DNA of 64,000 nucleotides, taken from positions 1 through 64,000 of the forward strand of contig JADJOV010000002.1 in the NCBI GenBank assembly GCA_016713585.1, given 5' to 3'. Below are positions 1-8,952 of this stretch, piece by piece. Positions within the stretch are counted from its first letter, which is position 1, and every line of letters starts with the position of its first letter. A program made the translations under genes and the position numbers. The notes beneath the pieces are model-generated. The model worked only from the letters and a program-made list of their open reading frames with translations, did not search any database and was not told where the DNA came from. Origin of the DNA: Bdellovibrionales bacterium. GTDB lineage: Bacteria > Bdellovibrionota > Bdellovibrionia > Bdellovibrionales > Bdellovibrionaceae.

Positions 1-1
1 A

Positions 2-885
2 TCCTTCAGGGAAAAAATTGCTTCTCTGAATTCGGGCTTGTTGCGTGAGAATTTGCCTGCATTTCTGAGCATTGGCGCATTTATTGGATTTTTGGCAGTA
101 TTGATAATTTTTAGGGGACCAATTTTCGGTGGAATAGGCGCGTTGACTCCCTTTTCATGGGAACAAGGAATTGCTGAAAAGGTTTTCACACAAAAACTGA
201 GCGAAAAACAACAGGGGTTGAGTTTAGAATTGAATGAGTCGGCTAAAGTCCTTTATTTTGATTCCAAAGTTTGGAAATCTCCCTTTCATCTTCATATCTC
301 CTCAAAGCCAGAACTAAATGCCTACGCAACCCTGGGCGGCCATATTTTCGTCAATCGAGGATTGATACAGGAATTCAGCCGAATTGAGCAATTGTTAAGC
401 GTCATTGCTCGCGAAATGATTCATGTTCAGCAGCGCCATGTTGTTCGCTCTATCTTTCAAGGCCTAGGGCTCTTCGTTTTGATTCAAACATTTTTGGTGA
501 TTTCTCTGGCCTGATTGCAATTGCCGTCGACCAAGGAGGACCTCTTCTAAATCTGCAATATTCTCGTGAACTTGAACTAGAGGCCGATGCCCTGGGGTTA
601 GAGCTTCTGGTTAACAATCAAGTGGATCCTCGTGGACTGCCGGAGGGCTTGCAGGTCATGGCGAAGCATATGCAAGAACTACGAAATCAGCAACCAGGCC
701 AGGAAACAGCAGGCGAAGTATTGAAACATCTTGAAAAATTGGAAATTTTTAGCACCCATCCAGCGCTTGAAAAAAGAATTGCAAATTTGTTTTCTAGTGC
801 CGACAAGGTTGGGACGGGGCAGAGGTTTAGGGAGCTGAATTTTGATTATGTGAGATTTAAAACACAGGTAAAGGAAAACTTTTAA
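2..885 (+). pseudogene. M48-type membrane metallopeptidase, frameshifted, 5' end outside window
   Basis: The frame is open from the left edge, so the true start is probably upstream; a TTG at 38 is the first internal candidate. The protein has a hydrophobic segment (FLAVLIIF) near its N-terminus, then a region matching M48 peptidases. The zinc motif expected as HExxH reads REMIH (Arg codon at 410-412) followed by QQRH, so the first zinc-ligand histidine is missing. The frame breaks at about 495-530. In the next frame the downstream M48 motif ELEAD (574-588) is intact and the protein runs to 885. The stop touches the next gene's ATG at 886, suggesting an operon with the AIM24 genes. The frameshift may be a sequence error; the His-to-Arg change is a separate substitution. 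Confidence 0.7.
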
Positions 886-1578
886 ATGGAAAATCAAGTA
901 CCCAGAACGAATGCCAACGTGAATTGCATTGGCTCTTCATCTTTTGGTATGGTTAAAGCGACAATACCTCCGGGCGGTATCCTGGCCGTCGAGCCCGGCG
1001 CCATGGCGAGCCAGGATGTTGAAATAGAGTGTCAGACAGAAATGAATGGTGATTTCTTGAGTGCATTGATCGCTCGTTTTTTGGGCGGAGAAACTTTTTT
1101 TATAAACACCTATCGCAACAGATCCTCATCTGAAAAAACTATTTATTTTTCGCAACCAACCCCCGGCCAAATTGTAGAAAGACATCTTCACAACGAGACA
1201 ATTTTTCTTGAGCCTGGGTCATTTATTGCGCGGTCGCCAAGTATTCGAAGTGAGGTCAAGTGGGCTGGATTTGCAAGTTTTTTAGCCGGCGAGGGTCTGT
1301 TTCGCTTATGTTTTACAGGTACGGGACCACTCTGGTATGGCGCCTATGGTGCTGTCATTGAGAAAGAAATCGTGGGTGACTATTTGGTCGATTCAGGACA
1401 TTTGCTGGCCTATCCTCCTTCAGTACATCTATCTGTGAAACTTGCAGGGGGACTGTTTTCAAGCTTCCTCTCAAAGGAAGGTATCGTTTTAAAACTTTCA
1501 GGATCCGGAAAAATTCAGCTGCAAACAAGAAGTGTTAAAGGATTGGCTCAGTGGCTAAATCCAAGGTTTTGGGGGTAA
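886..1578 (+). CDS. AIM24 / TIGR00266 family protein, copy 1
   Basis: A 230-residue protein of the AIM24 (TIGR00266) family, a beta-sandwich family of unclear biochemical role. Family landmarks are visible: GAMAS near residue 40, FLGGETFFINTY near 65, GEGLF near 135, VDSGH near 167, and a closing QLQTRS. No signal peptide or membrane segment is seen. It starts directly after the stop of the M48-like gene and is followed 5 bp later by a second family member, so the block is probably one transcript. It is the most divergent of the three copies, with EPGAMAS in place of the more usual ESGAM. Function is unknown. Confidence 0.8.
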   Translation: MENQVPRTNANVNCIGSSSFGMVKATIPPGGILAVEPGAMASQDVEIECQTEMNGDFLSALIARFLGGETFFINTYRNRSSSEKTIYFSQPTPGQIVERHLHNETIFLEPGSFIARSPSIRSEVKWAGFASFLAGEGLFRLCFTGTGPLWYGAYGAVIEKEIVGDYLVDSGHLLAYPPSVHLSVKLAGGLFSSFLSKEGIVLKLSGSGKIQLQTRSVKGLAQWLNPRFWG

Positions 1579-1583
1579 TAAAA

Positions 1584-2263
1584 ATGGAAGTCGAAATACT
1601 TTATCAACCGGCAGGCACTGCGGCTATATGTCACATGGGACCAGGCGATCACTTGATGGCAGAATCTGGGGCGATGATGGCAATGAGAGGCCCTGTTGAC
1701 GTCAAGACCACCACCAAACAAAAAAAGGGCGGAAATATATTTTCAGGACTAAAAAGGTTAGTCAGTGGAGAGTCTTTTTTTATTAATCATTTTTCAACCA
1801 ACTCTCAAGGGCAAGTTTGGCTGGGCACGCCGTTGCCTGGAGATATTCTGGTTAAAGAACTTCATGGTGAAAAACTTGTCATTCAAGGTGGTGGATTTTT
1901 AGCCTGTGAAGAAGGCGTCGAAATCGATTTGGAATGGCAAGGACTGAAGAGCATTTTTTCTGGCGAAGGTCTCTTTTGGATTAAGGCTAAGGGGCAAGGA
2001 AAATTCTTCTTGAAAGTTTTGGTTTTATTTATCCTGTTCAGGTCAACGGTGAATACATTGTCGATACTGGACATATTGTCGCCTTTGAAGAGACTCTGGA
2101 TTTTAAAATATCAAAAGCGAGCTCATCCTGGATTTCTGCTTTCTTAAGTGGAGAGGGATTTGTCTGCAGATTTAAGGGAACTGGAACTGTGTGGTGTCAG
2201 AGTCATAATCCAAATGCCTTTGGCCAAGAACTAAGCCCATACTTAAAAACAAAATCTAGTTAA
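1584..2263 (+). CDS. AIM24 / TIGR00266 family protein, copy 2 (one-base shift near 2013)
   Basis: The first 140 or so residues carry AIM24-family motifs (ESGAMMAM, SGESFFINHF, GDILVKELHG, SGEGLFW). The frame then breaks in the AAA run at 2013-2015. Adding one base there gives continuous family-like sequence (SFGFIYPVQVNGEYIVDTGH, then LSGEGFVCRF) to a TAA at 2261-2263, making about 226 residues, the usual family length. As written, the frame ends at 2147 with unrelated sequence. I treat the gene as intact with a probable sequencing deletion. The ATG at 1584 is chosen over an upstream alternative at 1551 that would overlap copy 1. Confidence 0.75.
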
Positions 2264-2288
2264 TTTAGGTTTCACGAGGAGTCGAGCT

Positions 2289-2966
2289 GTGATGGATTTC
2301 AAAATTGAGCACAAACCTGAATTTGCCTGGCTATCGATCGCCATACCAGCAGGGAAAAAACTTTTTGTTGAAGCTGCCTCTATGGCAACAATGTCCACGA
2401 ATATTCGGATGCGAGCCTTGTTCAAAGGTGGTTTTCGGAGATTTCTGACTGGCGAAAGTTTGTTTATCTCTGAATTCACAGCAGATCGCGTAGAAGGAGA
2501 GGTTTGTGTTGCTCCTGGCCCGAGCGGTGACATTGGGCATTTTGCACTCAATGGCCAAACCATTTTCCTATCGTCGACGAGCTATCTCGCACATACAGAG
2601 GGTGTCACCTACGAGACAAAATTTCAGAAGCTGAGTCAGGGAATTCTCAGTGGCACGGGTTGGTTTCTTGTTAAGGTGACCGGCGTGGGTGATGTTTGGT
2701 TTAACTCCTATGGCTCTTTGGTTGAAATGGATGTGACTGAGTCTCCCCTAACGATAGACAATGGTCATATCGTAGCTTTCACTGAGGGAGTCGAATACGA
2801 CATTGTTCCGATGGGTGGCTACAAGTCGCTCTTTTTCTCGGGAGAAGGTTTTGTTTGTCGCTTTCGCGGACACGGAAAAGTGTACATGCAGACAAAAAAA
2901 CCGGCAGCCCTCATTGCCTGGGCCGATCGCTTTAGAATTGTGCGAAAATCACAAAGGTCTGATTGA
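2289..2966 (+). CDS. AIM24 / TIGR00266 family protein, copy 3
   Basis: A 225-residue, unbroken member of the same family, with FVEAASMATMSTN near residue 25, LTGESLFISEF near 55, GDIGHFALNG near 80, SGTGWFLVKVTG near 122 and SGEGFVCRFRGHG near 196. GAGGAG at 2276-2281 lies 7 bp before the GTG at 2289 and 10 bp before the ATG at 2292, so either may be the start. It sits 25 bp after copy 2. The three copies differ widely in sequence, which suggests old duplication and possibly a hetero-oligomer rather than recent amplification. Biochemical role is unknown. Confidence 0.8.
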   Translation: MMDFKIEHKPEFAWLSIAIPAGKKLFVEAASMATMSTNIRMRALFKGGFRRFLTGESLFISEFTADRVEGEVCVAPGPSGDIGHFALNGQTIFLSSTSYLAHTEGVTYETKFQKLSQGILSGTGWFLVKVTGVGDVWFNSYGSLVEMDVTESPLTIDNGHIVAFTEGVEYDIVPMGGYKSLFFSGEGFVCRFRGHGKVYMQTKKPAALIAWADRFRIVRKSQRSD

Positions 2967-2989
2967 TTTTTGCGTCTTGAGAATTCCGG

Positions 2990-3287
2990 TTAAGAAATTC
3001 TATCTTGAATATGATTCTAAAAAGGCGTTTAAATTAGAAGTATGGTCAAAAGATCAATTTCGCTCTGATCCATTTAGGCACTTCCTGCCAATTGCAGCGC
3101 AAATGAGTGGTCAGCTCATTAATTATTCGAATATTTCAAGAGGTACTGGAGTTTCCTATAAAACCATTGAAACTTATTTTCAGATTTTGGAAGAAACTCT
3201 GCTTGGATTTATCTTACTGCCCTTTGAAAGGTCGGTCAGAAAGATACCTGTCGAGCTATGGCCACAGCACTTCTGTGGGTATCGTTG
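2990..3287 (+). pseudogene. C-terminal fragment of an AAA ATPase with DUF4143 domain
   Basis: In this frame about 75 residues match the middle of the DUF4143 region found in AAA+ ATPases of the type associated with small toxin-like or defence loci. The recognisable stretch is FLPIAAQMSG, YSNISRGTGVS, TIETYFQILEETLLGF. No Walker A motif lies upstream and nothing of the family follows after 3260. It is a remnant wedged between the AIM24 block and the end of the RCC1 gene on the other strand. It has no convincing start of its own. Confidence 0.55.
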
Positions 3288-6200
3288 AGAAGGTGGTTAG
3301 GTTACCACCTTGACCTAACACTTCCCAATTTCCCCAACATTTCGTAGCGCCAGCAGAGGTTACAAAGCATCCGAAGCCATTGCCTCCTAGATTTAGGTCA
3401 ATTGCGCCCGCCAAGGCAAACGACTGTGGTACTGGAATACTTGATGAACTGAGGCTCAAGCCAGGAGAAACAAAAGAATATACGTTATCGCCCCAACAAT
3501 GGATAGCTCCCTCCAGGGTCAATAAACACCCGCGCGCACTTGACATTGATATTTTTCTTGACCCCTGAAGTGAAGCCAACAACTTGGGTTGGAACTCTTT
3601 GATTCGCAGTGGAGCCTGTACCTAAACGCCCAGCCATACCATAACCCCAACACTTAGCAGATCCATTCACTACACCACAGGAGGTGGATTCAGTGCTATA
3701 GCTTGATATGGCAATCGCCGACACTCCTGATTCCATTCCGATAGGGACAACCGGAATTAAGCTAGAAATAAGAGAATTATCACCAAGCTGGCCAGCGTTG
3801 TTATTGCCCCAACATTTCATAGCACCACCATCAATAGCACAGGCATGATCGGCACCGACTGCCACATCCGTGGCATTGAGAATCCCCACCACAACCACTG
3901 GAACCAAACTATCGATTGTTGAATTATTACCCAACTGTCCATAACTATTATCGCCCCAACATTTGATTCCACCATTGACAAGCACAGCACAGCTGTATTG
4001 AAAAGTCGCTGCCACGGAAAGAACTCCAGAGGTCAAGCCGACAACCTGAACAGGAGTCGAGGAGTAACCTCCTTGTGCCCCATTGCCCAGTTGACCAACG
4101 GAGTTATTACCCCAGCATTTGGCGGCACCATTAATCACAGCACAGCTATGCTGAGAAAAGTGTGCTGTATCACCACCTTGAGAGACCTGAGTGACTCCTG
4201 AGGTCAAGCCGACAACCTGAACAGGAGTGCTTTGGCCAGCGGTTGCCCCATTGCCCAGTTGTCCAGATGAATTAGAGCCCCAGCATTTTAGTGCACCACT
4301 TTGAATAGCGCAGCCGAAACCGTTTCCTGCTCCGAAGCTGGTGACTCCGCTGCCAAGGCCAAGAGGTTCTTGGGGATGATTATTGAATCCTGCTTTATTG
4401 TTGCCAGCTTGACCAGATGTCCAATCCCCCCAACAGTAGGACTTACCATCATTTCTCAACGCGCAGGCAGTGCCCGGGCTGACAGAAACTTGAATAAATT
4501 GACCAGTCAATCCCTGCACGTAAACCGGGGAGTTACGATTTAGGATGGTTCCGTCTCCGAGCTGTCCTTCTGCGTTTGATCCCCAACATCTGACTGCGCC
4601 CAATGAATCAATGGCACAGGCCACAGCATAGCCAATGGAGCTATCAGAACTAATTGCCACATCCACAACTCCTGAGGTCAATCCGAGGACATCCACAGGG
4701 ACAAGGCTCTGGGTGTTTGTTCCATCTCCGAGTTGTCCAGAGCCGTTACTCCCCCAACACTTAGCTCTACCAGAAACAATCGCACAGGTATTATATCGAC
4801 CTGCCGTAATTTTTGTTGCCCCATCGAGAATTCCAGAAACGCTCACTGGGATCAAACTGTCAGTCGTCGTCCCATCACCAAACTGTCCCCGATCATTCCT
4901 TCCCCAACACTTGATGGTTCCATCACTGATCAAAGCACAAGCATGGTGTTCCCCGGTCGTAATGCCTATCACTCCTGAACTCAGACCAACAACACTCACA
5001 GGGGTCCTGCTATTCACGGTGGAGTTATTGCCCAATTGGCCATAGAAATTGCCTCCCCAACATTTCGCGGCCCCCAAATGAACAGCACAAGTAAATCCAT
5101 ATCCCGCTTCAGAAGTATCTATATCTGTCACGCCCGTCCCCAATCCCTGAACCGCAACTGGAACAGAGCTTGATACACTGGAGACCGTCTCCGAGCTGAC
5201 CATAAGCATTTTGGTGGCCCCAGCAAAAAGCCGCACCGTTAGCAATGGCACAGCTGCGATCATTAGATCCAGAACTTGTTCCATATGTACCACTGCTCGC
5301 AATCTTCGTAACCCCAGAGCTCAATCCCACCACTGGAACTGGAATGTAGGATGGCAAGGTTGATCCATTGCCAAGTTCGCCATCCCCATTGAGACCCCAG
5401 CAAAAGGCCGCACCACTCCGAATGGCGCAGGTATGACGAGGCCCTGCTGAAATCGAATTCAAATCAGTCGTCGATTGCAATGTGACGTCGTTATCGAGAA
5501 TAGTCAAATTGGCGGTTGAAACCCCGAGCGTCCCATGGCTTGGAGTGCTGAGAGTTAATGTTAGATCCTCTGAGCCTTCAACTAGCAGGTCCTCAAACGT
5601 GGTAATTCCTAACCGCCAAGTGGTTCTTCCTGCAGGAATCGTGAAAATACCAGGAAAGTTGAAGTAATCCAAGGGCGAATTCGCGGTCCCATCAGTGAGT
5701 GAGTAATTCACACTGACATCTTGTGACGCACAGGCCGCACTCAGTGAAAAAGAAATTGCGCCAACCGCCCATTCTTCAATCGATGAGGAACTCACAGAAA
5801 TTACAGGGTAGTCATCTTCCAAAATCGTTGCAGTTGCCTGACTGTTGCTGAGTATCACCATCAACGGATCGGCAAGAACCAAACTAAAATCTCGATTCGT
5901 TTCACATAAGGCAGGAGTATCAATAATGGGAATGGAAATGTTGGAAGAAGTGACCCCTGCAGGAATAACTAGCTCACCAAAGGTTTGCGTATAATTGGTG
6001 CCCGATATCGCCGTTCCATCAAGGGTACTCCAAGAGATTCTCGACTCTTGTAAACTTGGTCTACTCAACAAAACAGCGAAAGTCGCTGAACCACTTCCCT
6101 CTTGAACAGATATATTGGACACAGAAATTGATGGAGGGGCATCATTGTCAGTCACTGAAACGACCATTGGGGTCGAATCAACATTTATATTGTTACCTGG

Positions 6201-6578
6201 TGAAAAAATTTTCAACTCAACAACAGCATCTCCCTGAAAGATATTATCGTCCACCGTCTGCAGGATAAAAGAAACAGACATGGATCCTTTTGGAATAATC
6301 AGTTGATTGGGCAGTGGCGCAAATCTTCCAGAAGGACCCTCCATCTGCATTTGAATTACAAGGTCTTCAGCTGCGATCCCTTCGTTCAAAATATTAAACA
6401 AGCCAAATGAGCCTTCGCTAAGTGTTGCCGTCAAATGTTCAAAACGAATTTTATGGGCCGTGACTTCAATTGAAGCTGGCGGATCAAAAATGGAAGAAAT
6501 CGAGCCACTTAAGGTACATCCAACTGACCCCAAAAAGCAAAATCGGCAAAATGACAAACTTAACGACACCCATGACAT
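3256..6578 (-). CDS. Calx-beta and RCC1-repeat surface protein (two frame breaks)
   Basis: A protein of about 1,100 residues read in three successive frames. The N-terminus (from 6578) has a hydrophobic segment ending in GSVGC, which could be a non-canonical lipobox. Two to three Calx-beta-like domains follow (SVTDNDAPP, ILEDDYPV, ILDNDV mark their ends), then a long array of RCC1-type repeats with the signature CA(I/V)..G..KCWG.N..GQLG(D/N)G, roughly 50 residues per unit, predicted to form beta-propellers. Frame breaks lie near 5185 and near 3552-3556 (a T5 run on the plus strand). The repeat sequence continues perfectly across both, so sequence error is likely. It is probably an exported adhesion or recognition protein; the ligand is unknown. 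Confidence 0.8.
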
Positions 6579-6614
6579 CTTATCGGTACAATAGATAAGG
6601 ACTTTAGACCAAAG

Positions 6615-6623
6615 TCTAGGCTT
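6615..6623 (+). repeat. Target-site duplication, left copy (9 bp TCTAGGCTT)
   Basis: TCTAGGCTT lies immediately outside the left terminal inverted repeat and is repeated perfectly at 8827-8835 immediately outside the right one. This is the footprint of an insertion. Confidence 0.85.
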
Positions 6624-6643
6624 CAGCAGTTCCGAATGAGACT
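6624..6643 (+). repeat. Left terminal inverted repeat of the 2.2-kb element
   Basis: CAGCAGTTCCGAATGAGACT; one mismatch against the complement of 8807-8826. Confidence 0.85.
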
Positions 6644-6856
6644 CCTGATTTCACTACTCATTCTGCCTAGTTCATGGGCATTTGCATAAAAATGAGACTT
6701 TATTGCTTTCTTTTCTAAAGGAAAAGTGTCGTCCTGAGAAATCATCAATTTCTCAGGGTCTGGTTTTGGGCTTTGATCTTTGGGGGATGCCAAAGGTTTT
6801 TTGGGGATTGGGGTCTGGATGGGGCGGAGTTTGTGAATTGTCAGCCCCATTTTTTT

Positions 6857-8071
6857 TCAAGTCGAATCAAAATCAAATTTCAGATAATTTGGCATTTCAT
6901 ACTTCATCGTAGCTCCAAGATCCAGTTCAGCTACAACGACCGCGAGTTTTTCAAAATATCTTCGACAGCTCCCGACTCTCTTAATGTCAATGGCCCCCAA
7001 TTTCCAATGCTTAAATAGAATGGAAAATAATTGTGAGATTTGTGCAAGACCAAAAAGACATTGGGAAGATTTCCAGAGTGTCCGAAATTGTGCTCTATAT
7101 GAAATCCAAGATTTTTTGTTCGTTGAAATTTCTGTTTTCAATCCCAAAGCGGGCTCTAGCTGCTGAAACCAACAATGTGACATTCCATTTGTCGACAGGA
7201 AGATTTGTAACCCAGGAGCTTTGATAAAGAATCTCGCCTTCCAGGCTAAGCTCCTGGTAAACGACAAGATTTGTTAGTACTTGTTTTTCAGTTTTAGAAT
7301 ATTGTTTGAGAGGAAGATTCTGAGTCCATTCGTATCGGTGCAGATGTCCCTTTGAGTCGAGCCTTTCTAATTGTTGCTTTTGCTCCCAGAGGTATTCAAA
7401 ACAAAAAAACTTTTGTTGCGATCTGACTTGGCAGTTACGATGTATTTCCACGAGAAACTTTCGATGACAGACAAAATTGGATCAACAGCCAATAAATTGT
7501 CGGCTAGAATGCAAAAATTGCGTTTTGGAAATTCAGTACGGAGTTTTTGCAAGAGTCTTTTTGCAGCATTGAGTTCACAGTCATTCTTAGAGTATTGAGT
7601 CTGAGTGCTGTCTTTCTGAATCGGCTCAAATTGCAGAGGCATTGAGTATTTTCCGCTCTGGTTTGTCAAGGAAGCAAGGAGTTGGCCATGCATGAAATGA
7701 GTCCGACCATCACTCGAGTTTTTGGTCAAACAAAATTCACAATTGACTTTGCAACTTGAGAGCTGACCCGTTCCGTCAAGTGAAAGAAGATCCAGTGAGC
7801 CAAAAACTTCTCGGCATCAAGTATTTTCTGCCGCTCCAATCTTTGGTGAATCTTTTAGAATCAAATTCACTGAGTCCGTTGTCACTGATTCAAGAATGTA
7901 TCGGAAACTGTCTTCGTCAGGAATGTCTGATAGACTGATGAAACAGCTGAAATTGTCCAAGGAGAGCCGACCATCGGGGACCTGATCCAACTCAGACAAC
8001 CAATTCGGTAAAAGTTGAGAGGTAAATTTTAGTATTTTCATGTTGCAAAAAATCCTTGAATCGATTAACAA
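6857..8071 (-). pseudogene. DDE transposase, decayed
   Basis: About 405 residues of a DDE transposase (IS4/IS1634-like group; exact family not assigned). Visible landmarks: the first catalytic Asp in SLDGTG, a cysteine pair in CKVNCEFC, NDCELNAAKRLL, and near the end RFGIENRNFNEQK, which matches the IEN..FN.QK motif of this group. The gene has an in-frame TGA at AENT*CREV that would be Arg (CGA) by one C-to-T change, and two frame shifts (about 7390 and about 7110) that cancel. A further TGA at 6857-6859 interrupts the same frame, which continues open to about 6623 (KKMGLTIHKLRP onward), so the original C-terminus may have been longer. Confidence 0.75.
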
Positions 8072-8166
8072 ATGATATCGCTACTTGAACATGATGAGGG
8101 AATGTGAGCAAGCCAACACAGCTTTCTTTTATTGAAAAACGTCAGAGGTTTTTTGGAGGTTGCCTT

Positions 8167-8676
8167 TTGCGCAGTCATTCAAAGAAGCAAGGCCTCTTTC
8201 AACTAAAGAGCCCTGCATATTGTTCTCAAGTCCGAGTGGGCCATAGGCCCAAGCTCCTTGCTACAACATGCCGACTTTGTTGATAGAACCATCCGAGCTT
8301 GGGCTAAAAATGTGGGGTGAAAATTTATGAGCTAGTCAATGTGGGCAACCATTTGCATCTGGTTGTTGTATTGACGAAACTCTCCCTCTATCGAAAGTTC
8401 ATTCGCACGATCACAGCATTGATTGCGCGCCATGTGGGACAGCGAAATCGAGGAGTCGGGCGAGCCACTCAATCGGGCAAAGATAAAATGGAAAATCATT
8501 TTCAGTTTTGGCTCGCACGTCCTTACACACGAATTGTTGCCTGGGGACGAGATTGGAAAAATATTCTGAAATACATGCAGAAAAATCGCAGTGATGCCCA
8601 ATCACCATGGGGTCGAAACTTGCTGAGTTTTCAGGTGCCAGGCTTTGATTATGGGGCCACATTCAGTACGGCCTGA
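8167..8676 (+). pseudogene. Y1 (REP-associated-type) transposase-like gene, frameshifted
   Basis: A single-strand-type transposase relative with the HUH histidine pair in NVGNHLHLVV. After allowing one missing A near 8204 and one extra G near 8315, the frame reads RALHIVLKSEWA, then FVDRTIRAWAKNVG, KIYELVNVGNHLHLVV, and FWLARPYTRIVAWGRDW. These match a family common in Bdellovibrio-like genomes. A TTG at 8167 with GGAGG 7 bp upstream is a plausible start. It diverges from the DDE transposase, whose start is 96 bp away, and lies inside the same inverted-repeat-bounded element. Confidence 0.65.
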
Positions 8677-8806
8677 CGACCAGTGACTCATACGGGTAAC
8701 TATCGAGTCAGCTTGCTGGCCAATTCGACCATCCTCCTAACGCCGGGCGATGTTGGGAAAAAATATTTTCCCGATACCAGGAGGTCCTTATCAAAGATAG
8801 GATTCA

Positions 8807-8826
8807 AGTCTCGTTCGGAACTGCTG
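8807..8826 (-). repeat. Right terminal inverted repeat of the 2.2-kb element
   Basis: AGTCTCGTTCGGAACTGCTG, the complement of the left end with one mismatch. Confidence 0.85.
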
Positions 8827-8835
8827 TCTAGGCTT
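8827..8835 (+). repeat. Target-site duplication, right copy (9 bp TCTAGGCTT)
   Basis: Perfect copy of 6615-6623, directly abutting the right inverted repeat. Confidence 0.85.
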
Positions 8836-8952
8836 CAGTAACGCTTGTTTGCCGAGCAATACGTTCGCGTATGAATCATTTTGAAACGTAGACAAGACGC
8901 TGGAATTCACGGCATTTCAAATTTACAATATCCCCGCCAGTCTCTAGCTAAT

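Larger units (their letters stand above)
6624..8826. mobile_element. 2.2-kb insertion element with terminal inverted repeats
   Basis: The ends are 20-bp inverted repeats, CAGCAGTTCCGAAYGAGACT at 6624-6643 and its complement at 8807-8826, matching at 19 of 20 positions. They are flanked by a perfect 9-bp direct repeat. Inside are two divergent genes: a DDE transposase on the minus strand (6857-8071) and a Y1-type transposase-like gene on the plus strand (8167-8676). I found no second copy of the inverted repeat between the two genes, so both belong to the same bounded unit. Both genes are broken, so the element is probably no longer able to move itself. Confidence 0.8.

Noticed and set aside
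3998..5045. Several plus-strand frames opposite the RCC1 array
   Set aside because: They are shadows of the RCC1 repeats, with no domain similarity.
6682..7018. Plus-strand frames at the left end of the element
   Set aside because: Antisense to the transposase, no similarity, and they vanish when the transposase frame is followed.
8755..8772. Hairpin GGGAAAA-aata-TTTTCCC as terminator or RNA
   Set aside because: It has no T run or conserved context and lies inside the mobile element; too weak.
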